Source of the DNA: Centroberyx gerrardi
Taxonomy: Eukaryota; Chordata; Actinopteri; Beryciformes; Berycidae
Direction of reading: 5' to 3'
Length of the DNA: 64,000 nucleotides
Assembly (NCBI RefSeq): GCF_048128805.1
Contig: NC_136012.1
Location: forward strand, 7,044,121-7,108,120
Shown here: piece by piece, positions 1-21,834 of the stretch
How positions within the stretch are numbered: the stretch's first letter is position 1
Layout: each line of letters begins with the position of its first letter
Notes under the pieces: generated by a model
The model's database searches: none
Told to the model about the DNA's origin: nothing
The model's input: only the letters and a program-made list of their open reading frames with translations
Position numbers and translations under genes: made by a program

Positions 1-133
1 AGATGCATGTGTCATGTTTTGTGATCCGAGACAGAAAACAGAGCTATATCAATTCAGTTATAGATTAGACAGGTCTTTAAGAAGGGAGCAGAAAATAGAG
101 AAAGTGTGTAAGTGTGTGTGTGTGTGTGTGTAC

Positions 134-10100
<9,967 letters not shown>

Positions 10101-10254
10101 TTTCCTCTTCTATGAGGCGTGTGGTCAATAAACCCATTGCCAGTCATGTTTGGGTCTGCTGGTAAGAGATGACTGTGCTGCAGGTCCATGGTCTTGCCCA
10201 GGAAGCAATGATATTATTCTCAATGGAGAACCAGAGGAGAAAAAAAAAACGGTT

Positions 10255-10340
10255 ATGTAAAAGTTGGGTCACGTGACGCCGGCCAGCTGTTCTCATTGGG
10301 CGAGTTTAGTAACACTGTTACAAAACAGTCTTGCCATGTA
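10255..10340 (-). promoter_or_regulatory. Candidate lonrf3 proximal promoter with palindromic CACGTG site
   Basis: About 170 bp upstream of the LONRF start codon, 10268-10277 reads GTCACGTGAC, a perfect 10-bp palindrome. It matches the E-box/CLEAR-type site bound by USF and MiT/TFE factors, and GC-richer sequence (GACGCCGGCC) follows. The motif is seen directly; use as a promoter element is inferred from position. Confidence 0.45.
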
Positions 10341-10512
10341 ACAGTTTCAGTGTCGGGGCAGAGGGGGGGGCAGAAGCCCGTCTGACCTGCAAGTAGGGCT
10401 CGAGCTGACCAGGACAGCTGACAACTTATGAAGGGTGCTGAGATTGTCATTTGCACGGATCAGTGGTGCCCAAGGTGGGGGTGCGGGGACCATCAGGGGT
10501 CATGGGGAGGAA

Positions 10513-10595
10513 GGGGGGGGGGGGGGGGGGTCACTAATATTACCTTCCTAGAAGTTAGTATCATGATTATTACCTTCCTAGAAGTTAGCCCAGTG
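10513..10595. repeat. 18-nt G homopolymer and a 22-bp direct repeat
   Basis: A run of 18 G occupies 10513-10530. Just downstream, ATTACCTTCCTAGAAGTTAG occurs twice, about 32 bp apart (10540s and 10570s). Intergenic. Confidence 0.8.
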
Positions 10596-12364
10596 AAGGA
10601 ATGTATAAGGGTGGATGATTTGTTCAGAGGTCTCACTCTCTGTACTGTTGTTATCACACCACCCACATTAGAGACAGTCTGTACAGTGCAGGATAATGCT
10701 GTAACAAGTCATACCTAACAACAGACATCTTCTCAAATCAGGTTTCTTGGAATGTGATTTTATCTGTGCTTGCATACATATCCATTTTAGGATCCTAGAT
10801 ATAAAATAGTTTGGGAATACCTGACAGAATAATATAGGTCAGTGGTGTTCAAGCTTTGTCTGGAGAGCTACATTCTCTGCAATCCCCAAAACTGATGCAG
10901 ATTGTTGTGGCTAACTAAAACCTATAAGCCCAGAGTATGTTCAGGCTATATTAGTTTAGATTAGATGCAATGGAAATGACTCCAGTGGGGAAATTAGGTA
11001 ATTGCACAGCAAACTTTGCAGTGTTAATACGTGTTCATTTTCAGTGACAATTATTATGAGATGACAAGAGTTGATTGGAGAGTTGTTTGTTCACTCACAG
11101 AGCTGATACGGCTCTGTGGCAGCTGTTCAAAACTATCTAAAGTGTTCAATTGACTCTAATGGGTGTGGAGTTACATAAACGCTGGCCTAGTGTTGATTTT
11201 TACAATTTCACAGTTGAATTAACACTGTCAATTTTTCTGTATGGGCATGACATTACTAGTTTTATGGAACAAGTTGAATTTTCATGCAACTACTAAAGGA
11301 TACACGGAAAACGGTTTGAACAAATGTAAACAGGCAGTCCCACTTAAGGTCAGAGAAGAGTTTCCCAGTGTGCAACGCTCCTGGAGCAATGTGGGATTCA
11401 CCGCCTTGCTCAAGGGCACTTTGGCAGCACTGGTGGGAACTGCAGATGTAATACCAGACCAACCTGCTGCCTCCGCCCACTAAATAGTTAAAGAAGGAGG
11501 GGGGTGGTGGGCAGGTAAACTTGTTTTGCTGTCACATGCTCGTCAAAATGTACAGCTGAAGACGGTGCGTTTGATCATTCGCTCTCTTTCCCTCCACCTC
11601 AAATCACCTCAAATCTCAGACAAGGTGACATGAGGTGACACAGCCTGGCCTGCTTAGTAAACTGTGACACTGCCAGTTAACACAGGCTGCTTGATAACTT
11701 TAACCAATGGTGCCTCACTGGATCTTTGAAGTGCAGCCAGTCATTGTTGCATAAAAGTGTTTGCATAATGATTTGAGTTAAACCTAAACATTAAGCAAAC
11801 ATAGAAAATCATGTTTATGTCTTAAAGGATTCATCGAGTTATGTCAAAAAGTTAACTGTATTACAACATAAAACCTAGACCAGCACCAACAATAATTATG
11901 TTAATACTCCTGCTAATAATAATAATCATCATCATCATCAGTAATCTTGTGGTATTCATTTTATATCACCTGATTGGAAAGTCTTATTAGTCTTAGTCAC
12001 ATTATTATCAGTGGCATTCCAATAATTATTAGATGTAGTAACCTAGTCCTAATACTAATACTTACTAGTTATAATATATTTGTATTAAGAGCTTTGGAAG
12101 GTTGAAGTGAGGACTTCTAGGTGATGTGAGGACATTTTGGGCGGTGCTCACTTTAAAAAGAACATTATTTATGTTCAGAGTTAAAGTTAGAATTGGAGTT
12201 AGGTTTATACTGAGTGAAGGTTAGAAGTGTCCATGGATAGTCCTCACAAGTCTTCTGATACTATGCTATACATGGTATTATTAGCATTACATGTAACCTA
12301 TTAATAGTATTGCCTCCATTCCCAACATAACCTGTTAATAAGCAGTGTTTGCTAAAGGACTTCC

Positions 12365-12367
<3 letters not shown>

Positions 12368-12405
<38 letters not shown>
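12368..12405. repeat. (GT)n microsatellite
   Basis: Uninterrupted GT run of about 19 units in intergenic DNA. Confidence 0.9.
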
Positions 12406-12407
<2 letters not shown>

Positions 12408-15048
12408 GATTATAGGCTAGTCTGCCTATTAGTGTCCGTGTCACTACTAGTGGTGGTAATATAGGTCGACTGGTCTAGCCTATGAACTCAATCCCATACA
12501 CAGACACAAACGCTGACTGACAGCCACACTCCTGCAGACAGAGACACACTGACACACATGCAAATGCAGAAAGACAGACAGACACTGACCGACATCCATG
12601 CAAATAAGCTTTAACACACACGCTCACACACAGACAGATATGTAAGAGCTCTAACACACACTGACCAACACGTGGGCAGTCAGACACATAACACACACGG
12701 AGAAACACTTGTCCCTTTGCACCTTGAAACTCCAGTGTGTGTTTGTGTGTCTAAATAGGCCAACAATGCGGTCTAGCCAGCTCTTCCAGTACAGACAGTC
12801 TGGACGCTGTATACTGGGTCGTGACCAACAGTTATCCTCAATATCACCACAGAGACTATTATACAACAATGTCATAGTTGGATGACTAGATAGGAACTGT
12901 AATTGTGATGGAGACTAAGGTTGCATTTGAAAATGTTGAAAAATGTTACTGAATATTCTTTATGTTCAATATTCAGTATCTTTCAATTTGACAAATTCCA
13001 TGCCAAAAAATTGTAAGCATTCAGTGTGTCATGCATTCATGTCAGGGTGGAAAAGCCTCTCAAACAGCATTCAGACCATCATGGGACAAAAATTGTCCAT
13101 TGAAACGCAGATTAATTAAGCAGCTCTAAAAGGCAATTGTCACCACACCTATTCAGTGGCAAGGGAAACTCTGGCATACTTTCCTGCCTTTAAATGAAGA
13201 ATTAATTTACAAAAAACATTATTGAACAATTAAATAAATTAATAAAACACACAAAGTAAATCAAATTTCATTGCAGGTTTTAAAGACTGTTTTTATGTAG
13301 CTGTGGTCAGGGAGGAACCTCCATCATATCAGCAGTATATAATATGACTGACACTTGATAAAATGCCAATATGGCCATATATAGCTGCTGGCAAACCAAT
13401 ATATTGGTCTAATCCTATTAAATTAAATTATATTTTTTTCTGTTTAGTAAGCAAAGGTGTTAAAACAACTAGGAACTAAATAATGATCCATAGTGAGTTT
13501 TACTTTAATTACACCAGTCACTGTAATATAGTATGGTAGGTGTGACATGTTTTCATATGAGAGATATCTCATTGCACTATGAAACTCTTCATTTGCAGTG
13601 TGAAATCTGATATTTTAAGCCATTAATTTAGGAAAGAATGTCTTAACACACAGGAATGAAAGACATGAGAGATGGAGGATTATATGAGACAAAGGTCATG
13701 AGTCCGATTCATACCTGTGAAATCCCATTTTTACCGCTTCAGATGCACAGATGTGATTTTCTCATGGCTGTGTAAACAAGGAAGATCAGATTCATGTTTC
13801 CCTGTTTGGAAAGTCAAGATAGCATCAGATCTGTTGCAAATTAAAGATCATTGTTTGTGTTTATATACATATAGCCTTTTATCGGTTATAATTTATTTGA
13901 TTAAAATACCATCAGAGGGCAATTTAAGGAACAATGGGGTTGATGGCCTCCTCCTTGTTATGAGAAATGATTGACAGTTTTTAAGGACTTACTTATGGAG
14001 GTCCTGTTAGCATACATCACTCATTAATTGCTACTGCAAGTTGAATATTTTTGTAATTTTGTCATTTTTGTGTTCCTGATCACATACTTGATTCATGCTT
14101 AATTCCAGACATGCAGCATGGCGCCCCCTGCTGAAACACTCCTGCCCCAGCTACTGGATTTGTTGATGTTTTATAACTGAAGACATTGTTGACTGACAGA
14201 GGTTTTGATTCAAAGGCTGGCAGTATGTGATAACTAAGCATGAGATTGAACATGTAAGGTTTGTAAGCACTGAGGCAAAATTGACCTGTATTTTGTAGTT
14301 ACAATTGCTTATGAAAGTTACAAAAAGCATATTATATATGTATAAATCACACTTTAATACTAATATATTGAGGCCAAAGAGATATACAATAGGCCGTGGA
14401 CCCATGTGAATTTGAACAAATCACTTACCGTTGGAAGATATTATACAGTTTACTTTATATGGAGCAATGTGGTTCATCAGGTAAAAACTCATTATTATGG
14501 ATAACACATACAAAATGACAGGAAACAAATCCTAACTTTACTTATTATATACAAGGTTCATCTATATTCCCCAAACACTATGGACAAATTAATTGATTTA
14601 CCACTACTTGAATTATATGCATAAAAACATGAGCAGAATAGAAAATCAGTCATTTCTACCCCATTCATTCTTTGTACACAACTCATGATTTTGAAGTGGC
14701 CACTTGACTGTGTTTATATTTTGGCTCAGTTGAGATTTGAGACAGCACACAGTCAGATTCTCAACTTTCCAACAAGTGCACATGGTGACGCTTGCTAACC
14801 GGCCTTCTATCTTGCGCTCATTATAGATTAGAGGGACAAACTGCTGGTCACAAGCTAATGAGTGCTAGAGGATGCAGCCAATGCTCCACTCAGCCACTGT
14901 CGGCTCCTAGTATTTGGGATGCACACAGAAATTGGACATTACAGTGTGTTGTATTCAATATACAAGTTATGGTACAATCTTTGTAACTGTAAGGCAGACC
15001 TCAGCTTGTTGAAGCCATCTTTTGGTGGACACACATCAGATTTGTTGA

Positions 15049-15488
15049 TAACGCTTTATTTTCCGGGTCCACAATTTCCTAGAAAGGAACTGTTAATTTC
15101 TTAGGAAGTTTCCTAGAAAGAACCATGAAATGATGTAGCAGTTATACAGAGAATGTCAGCAGTGTGGTGGAGTCGATAAGATACTGTCAATTTGGAAAGA
15201 ACTGCAAAAGTCAAGTCATTATTCATATAATTATATAATATGGTTATAGGTTGAATTCTTAATTAATTTTAGTTAATTTCTAATTTTCTATATAGCTACT
15301 ACATCATTTCATGGTTCTGTCTTGGAAACAACAGAAGAAATTGGAGGAACTACCATTGAAATCTTTCTCTATTTTCCCTATAATTAGTACATAATTTCAT
15401 GGTTCTTTCCAGGAAACTTCCTAAGAAATGAACAGTTCCTTTCTAGGAAATTATTAGGAAATTGCAGACCCGGGAAAATAAAGCGTTA
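15049..15488. mobile_element. Palindromic MITE-like element with ~80-bp inverted termini
   Basis: The left end TAACGCTTTATTTTCCGGG is matched inverted by CCCGGGAAAATAAAGCGTTA at the right end. The similarity continues inward through TTTCCTAGAAAGGAACTGTT, TTCTTAGGAAGTTTCC and AAGAACCATGAAAT, giving about 80 bp of imperfect inverted repeat around a unique core of about 250 bp. No coding capacity. No clear target-site duplication is visible, so the superfamily is unassigned. Confidence 0.75.
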
Positions 15489-15862
15489 CCGATTTAACAG
15501 ATTGACAAATAAAGGTAGCACTGCAGTATTTTTCTACATCAAAGGACTCTAGAAGTCTGATGCGATTTTCACTTAGTTCCACATTGAGAAGACCAAGGTG
15601 AAAATCCATCTCCTTCAGTAAACGAGTTCTACTGTGAATGTGGAGGTGGTTTGGGCACTCAGAGACCGACATCACTGTTTTTCAGGATTCAAATATGATC
15701 TCCTATATAGATAACTACTCATTATTCTATCCCAGTGCATAGAAGTGTCATATTTGAAGTCTTAAAATGAGCGGTGTTCCCCTTTAAAGTATTTAGTGTG
15801 CAGTGAAAGCTAAGCACAGTAAAAAGGGACGACTTAGTTTAGTGACAGGCCTAAACGACGCG

Positions 15863-18800
15863 TCAGTCTTGGATCTTGAGGATGCTCCTCTTCTCCAGGT
15901 CGTTCATCTCTTTGAGGATCAGAGCCACGTTGTAGCGGAGCTCCTGGAATTTAGACACGGGCACCTGGACAGTAAAACAGCAACGACAACTATTCAACAA
16001 AGAGTGAAGTTTCGGACTGAAAAATATGCATATTAGGGGTGAGGAAATGATTCATATAGCATATAATCACAATGTTTTCCCACAAAATATTATACTGAGA
16101 GGATGACGCCCACAACTGTGATATTTGTATTCCTTTCTGAGCGCTTTTAATGAAAAAACACACAATAATAGTCTTGAAAATGAAAAAAAAATCCCTATGT
16201 AACACACCTACAGGATTCTATCAGGATCAGTGTTATTATGTCAATTCCACCTTGAAAGAAAGGAACACTCAGAACCAAAAAAACACCCAAAAATGTATTT
16301 TGAACCTTTGTTTCACAGGAAAATGTATATGAGACAGATGTGAATATAGATGATAGATGTGCATGACATTTTCTATAGCCACTGTCATTTCTCAGCAGCA
16401 GGTATCCATCAGGCAGACCCGGGGTCCAGGTCCTGAGCAGCACAGATCAGGCAGAGACAAGGTACAGTAATCACTGGAGTCTGCACATCGGATGCTGTCG
16501 CTACTAATCCGCTAATCTATTAATTCTACTGTAATCTGATTGTGTAACTACTGTACTAGGTGCAATGACAGCAGTAGTATCCAGTCCTGCAACCTGCGTC
16601 TATCCACATACTGTACTGTAGTGGAAGCCATGGTGGAAGTCCCTCCTGCAGCATCTATCCTGCAATTATGGGCTACATATGGAGTATGGCGCCCCCTGCT
16701 GAGTCAGCATCGTGCTCATTTTTGTTGATGATTTGATTTGTTTGGCTGAGGATTTTTCTTTTTCACTCGCAGTTTAATTGTCTAAGGTATTATGTGTATG
16801 ATGTGTGTGTATGTGATTGTTAAAGAAGTGGTTAGTGGTGTTCGACTTTAAGCCGTCGCATCTGTTCAGTCTTTATATCAAGAACTCTCTTAATCATTGA
16901 TAACTGATTGCTGTTATTTTTTATGAGTACATTTATATAATGATGATATTGCTGTAATATAGTATAGTGCTATTTCTGTTCTGCTGAGCTGAGCTTATGC
17001 AGCCAGCAGTGTTGTTGTTGTTGCTGTTATAGTAAAACTCCAATAGTATGTTTTAACTTTTAGTTACATAGCTATGTCTTTTGTGTATGTTTGGAATCAA
17101 GGATTGGGCATTTTCTACAGTAAGCTGCTGATACAATAAATAGAAACTAGTCATTTGTTTCTATTTTCTATCTATCTATCTTTGTTTCTTTAAATGTTAA
17201 AACAAAAAAAAAGGTTATTTGACAGAGATATATATCAATCATGTTTGCTTTTATTTTTTGTATTGTAATTTATTCTACATTATGTGTAAGTTAACAACAT
17301 ACAGATATGCAATATATCAAAGATATGAAAGACACTTTAGGAACAAAATGTATCCAAAACACCCAGTCAAGAAAAGGTTCTAGGTGTATTTGTGGTCAAA
17401 GAATAAAAAAACAACAACTTTGTGTTTCTGAGTTGTCAGTCAATGTTTGGTTTTAATTAATGAGTGTCACTGCAATTATTCTACTGTGATCCTATTATGT
17501 AACAACTGAAACAGACCAACATGAGCTCATTGGCTGACAACCAGCTTCTTTCTACTGCTGTCCACAGTCTGAAAGCAGACTGGGAACACACATAAGAGCA
17601 CAGAACTAACACTAGCCATTGGGACAAATATCTGCAGGGTATCTGCAGGTCTCACAAAGCCAAATGTAAGACTTTTAAGATCTTTTTAATGCCATCTGGA
17701 ATGGAATTTAAGACCAATTTAAAAACCTCAATCATTTCCCCTAGGGGATCAATAAAGTGCATCTTTATCTTTATTTTTATCTTTAAATAAAGCTTTCCAA
17801 CTGAATGTTGCTAATTCAAATTCTGGGCAGTATAAGAAAAAGGACAAGAAGAAATGAATTGTTAAAGGACATGCAGTCCAGTTGTGCTTAGTAAAGCAGA
17901 TACGATGAAGAAAAAAACATGTTGCATATTGTACTACTAACCCCATTCTGTATTAATCTAAGAGTGGACATGCAGTGCAAAGAAACTGTTCATGCATGGT
18001 GAAAAATACCTCTAATAACTGTATTTAAGACATTTTAATACTTTTGTAGGCCTTAAATTTAGATGATTAAGACTTTTCAGATATTTTAAGGACCCTTGGA
18101 TGCCCTGTATCTGGATGGAGAGAGGGAAAGGAAACACCTTCCCCTCTCTCAACCACTACTTGAATTGAGGTGTCCTTGAATGAGGCACTTGACCCTTACA
18201 CTGGGCAGCTCCAAGGTGTGAATGTGTGTAACTGTATGAATGTGAAGCAGGACTTAAACACGCTCACCAAAACCCTTTCATTGATAAATAAAGATTTAAA
18301 AAATTAAATGTTCAGCATAAACTTGTGTATGCATGTTCAAACTACAGGCTATATATCAGTATGCATGTCCAAGTGGAAAGTTTTGGCTTAATGTGTTTGT
18401 GCTAGGGTTTGTATTTTTAATGTAAGTCTTAAGTTTAAAAGTGTGAATGACAGTACCAAAACAGCATCTTCTGTGTAGTATGTAAAACTGTATGTAAAAT
18501 CATAAATGAGCCCATAGTTTATGAAATGAGTACCTCAAAGCGTTGAAAACTCCCGTCTGATAGTTTCATCTGCATCAGGACAGAGGGCTGAAGGGCTCTG
18601 GCTAAGGAGCTAGGGAGAGATGAGAGACACAGAGAGACATTGGCTTCATTACACTGGCACCCAGGGTGAGACTCGCAATCCTAGACTGAGGAAGGACCTA
18701 GACCTAGGAAATAATACATGGGCAACACTTTAAAATGTTGCAGATTATTACTTTACGGCAATGACAATGGGATTTTTTCTCAATAGGTATGACCATCAGT

Positions 18801-19605
18801 ATATTTTTTTCCCTTACTGTATTATTTACCACAGCCTGTTGTAATAAGCTCATTCAATCAGTATTATCAATCACTAGAAGTGATCAAACTGCTTGTTATA
18901 CAGTGCCAACCACACACACACATACAAGGTGTAAGTGAGGGATCAAAAACTACAACAATAACATTCCCAACCCAGTCATTCCCATCACAAACTCCACAGT
19001 GACTGCAATAAAAGTGTGTGATGGCAATGACATTTTTATGCGTTCATTCATCCATGGTCTCACTTCTTCTCCCCCTCATATATGAATATATATCACCTGG
19101 TAGAAATGGAGACATCCACTCTCCATCTAAAGTCTTCCATCGTGGGCAAGTGAGGATCCTGCTGGGAGGCCACTGTCTCTAGAGCTGCACGACTGGAAAT
19201 AGAAAGAGAGATGTAACGCAGCAATGATAATACACTGACTCCACGAATGGCATCTGCATGCTGTCTGTAACAGGACCACAGCTCTGCTTTAAACCTCATG
19301 AGTCCTGTACTGTAACTGCTGGCATGATAACCAGCCACGCTACTGATCAAACCAGTTTGAGTTCCAATATACAAGTTATGTTTTCTTTTCCACTGTATTT
19401 CTTCATGGCAATGTAAGAGAGATCTGTGTCTTCATCACTAGGGGAAAAAAATACTTAGACTTAAGGTATAAAGGTCTGAATTTATAGGTTATGCCAACAT
19501 ACAACATACCGATTTCCAAAAACCACACTGGCGAAATCTGTGATGAAGTCTTCAGGTATCCTAATGAGAGAACAAAAACAACAAACTCAACGTTCTGGGA
19601 TGAAC

Positions 19606-19658
<53 letters not shown>

Positions 19659-21593
19659 TGTGTACAGGTATAGGAGTGATATTGAATTAAAACAGTGCGT
19701 GGTGGGATAATAAGATGTCCCTTGCCTCAGTTCTCTGAGATCTTCTTTGAAGGCCTAAACAGGGAGAAAAACCAAATGTAAAGTATTGTTTTACTTTAGT
19801 GTAACATTTTTAGTTTTTAACATGTATATCTCCAAGTTCATGAACAGGCAACTATCAATATTTGTTGCCCTGGACATCCATAGCACTGTCACTTCCTTAC
19901 TTTCATTTTTATTTCTTTAATTGGTCAGAAAAGTCATACTTCTACCATACAAACTATGTCCATTATAGTATGGTGGTCAGTTAAACCAACAAGTCCAGTG
20001 AGTTGGTCTTACATGACTGTCTGGCTCATGTCAAAACACTGTATGTTCCTAAATTTCTCTCAATCAAGTTACTGGCCCTGAGCACGTCTCTATACACCTT
20101 CAGTTGTCTCTTGGTCCTTTAACTTGTACATAAGATATAGAATTTAGGAGGTAAATTTGATTGATGTTGACACCTTGACCAACATGCTAAAAACCTGGTT
20201 CAGACATATTTTACCACCTCATGTTACAAGGATTGGATTGGCTTTGCCTTTCAGTGACACTGAGGGACTTAACCATGTTTTTATATCATCTTGCCTCGAC
20301 TACTGTAACGCCCGGTCCTCCTGTCTGGATCGGCAAGGTGTGGTGGGGCTCCAGATTTGGACAATTCAGCTGCCAGGTTACTGACAAAGACTAAACTAAA
20401 TAACTCAATAAATACTATTTATATTTATTAATTATTATTAAGCTCAGACAGTATTTTTGTCAGTATTTTCTGTCAGAATGTTCAAGAGGTGGTTTTGCCA
20501 GTTTGCAGTAATCAATAACGAGAGTCAGAAACAACGTCTGAATGATAATGACTATGGATTAAAGTCAATAGCTTTTGAAAACACCAATGGCATACATTGG
20601 GGTTCAAGACTTCAAGACTTCAAGAGAATAGTAGAAGCTAACTTTTTTTGCACATTGTTTAACATGCAACTGCCCATTTGGATCCCTATATATAGCCCAA
20701 CCTAATCATGAATACATAATGGTTTAGGAACAAACAGTGACTTGAGTCCGGACCCACAGTTTAAGAAACACTGTCCTGTTCAGACTCTACATCACCTATG
20801 AATGTTCCAACGTGTAACTCAGAGTATTCAGCACCAGCTTACCTCCTGTTTAAGGGACGACACGGGGATGTGGACGGCCTCAGTCAGCACTCTGTACATC
20901 CCAGCTACAATGTGACTGAGCCTCTCCTCTGGGACCACACTGCTCTCTGCTATCGACCTCATCACCTCTCTGCAGTCCTTCCCTTCTAGGGCGCTGACCA
21001 CAGCTGGGGAGAGAATCATTCACAGGCTCGTCGTTTATGGTAATCACACTAATGTCTCCAAATGAACATGGTCATGATTTATTGATGTTAAAATGCTACA
21101 TGGAGCACCTTTAACAGACAGTTATACACATTCACAGCAGGGAGCTATCCACCTCAACCAGTCTTGTTCTGTTAGACACTAAACTCCTATATAATCCACT
21201 GGCGCATATAGTAGTTAAGTGCCTTGCTCAAGGGTACGTCAGTCATATTTAACAACTCTCAAATTTCTAGTTTTCACTTCATTTCAAAACTTGCTAATCA
21301 GTGCTGGGATCATTGCAAAATGTTCACATCGGTGATTTAGGCTATACCATGCATTTATAGTTGATATGATAGATAGACAATTTCATGCACCTAGAATGAA
21401 CGGTACATAAATTCAAAGCTGATAATAGCTTTTTAAGAGAGACAAACAGCCTTGCATGCCATTAGCATTTACCTTTGAGTATTTTTCTGAACATCTCTTG
21501 GTCCACATCCTTTAGATTTTTTGACATTGATTCGATTTCTGGTGGTATCCTGCCTCCCAGAAAACTGGAGTCTTTTGCATGGCTCAAAGACAT
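15863..21593 (-). CDS. commd5: COMM domain-containing protein 5
   Basis: Seven coding exons on the minus strand: 21593-21473, 21003-20843, 19754-19726, 19560-19510, 19192-19097, 18609-18534, 15964-15863. They total 636 nt and encode 211 residues (human about 224). The N-terminal helical domain carries EGKDCREVMRSIAE; the C-terminal COMM domain carries DFRWRVDVSIST, LQPSVLMQMKLSDG and KFQELRYNVALILKEMNDLE. These match COMMD5 rather than other COMMD proteins. COMMD proteins assemble in the Commander complex (endosomal recycling) and modulate NF-kB/cullin ligases. The 29-nt exon 3 ends at a GC donor (AG^GCAAGG); phase and homology both require it. Its start lies about 150-250 bp from the divergent fam199x first exon. 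The final intron (18533-15965) is long and holds only repeats. Confidence 0.95.
17690..18300. repeat. Dispersed repeats in the last commd5 intron
   Basis: 17737-17765 reads TTTCCCCTAGGGGATCAATA then AAGTGCATC, the widespread teleost repeat tail also seen at 24550-24600 and 61058-61090. At 18120-18290 a second common fish repeat carries TGAGGCACTTGACCC and ACTGGGCAGCTCC. No coding potential. Confidence 0.5.
19609..19657. repeat. (GT)n microsatellite
   Basis: About 24 GT units in the commd5 intron between the 29-nt and 51-nt exons, 70-120 bp from the GC splice donor. Confidence 0.9.
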
Positions 21594-21834
21594 GACTAAT
21601 CATGCAATACTATGCGATTTGCACGGAAAACAGATAATAAAACCATGAATAGAACTATAAACTGTGGTGCTAGCTGTCTTGCTCCCTGTTTATTTGACAA
21701 CTTCCGCCTTCATGTCACATGCTCCCTCCCGGGAGTCTCGCGGTGACAGCTGACGTGGTGGTTAGATCATCGGTGGAAAGAAAGGATTTGCAAATGGAGG
21801 TGGCAGAAATGGTCGCGCTTTGAACAACAACAAG
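21594..21834. promoter_or_regulatory. Bidirectional commd5/fam199x promoter and fam199x non-coding exon 1
   Basis: The two genes start head-to-head. The interval is GC-rich with TCTCGCGG at 21736-21743 (resembling the TCTCGCGAGA-type core promoter element) and TGACGTGG at 21751-21758 (CRE-like half site). A good donor, CAAG^GTTGGT, at 21834 would close a non-coding first exon of fam199x. Transcription start sites cannot be fixed from sequence alone. Confidence 0.6.
21794..21823 (+). other. uORF in the fam199x 5' leader (9 codons)
   Basis: ATG GAG GTG GCA GAA ATG ... TGA lies just before the exon 1 donor at 21834 and is out of context with the main ORF, which starts in exon 2 at 23776. Confidence 0.5.

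Larger units (their letters stand above)
10101..15862. other. Intergenic DNA between lonrf3 and commd5
   Basis: No conserved exon is recognisable on either strand. Contents: the LONRF promoter area, the G run, a dispersed repeat with the CCTTGCTCAAGGGCAC motif at about 11370-11480, (GT)n at 12368-12405, a CAGACA-rich low-complexity patch at 12490-12690, AT-rich unique DNA at 12900-15000, and the inverted-repeat element at 15049-15488. Confidence 0.7.
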
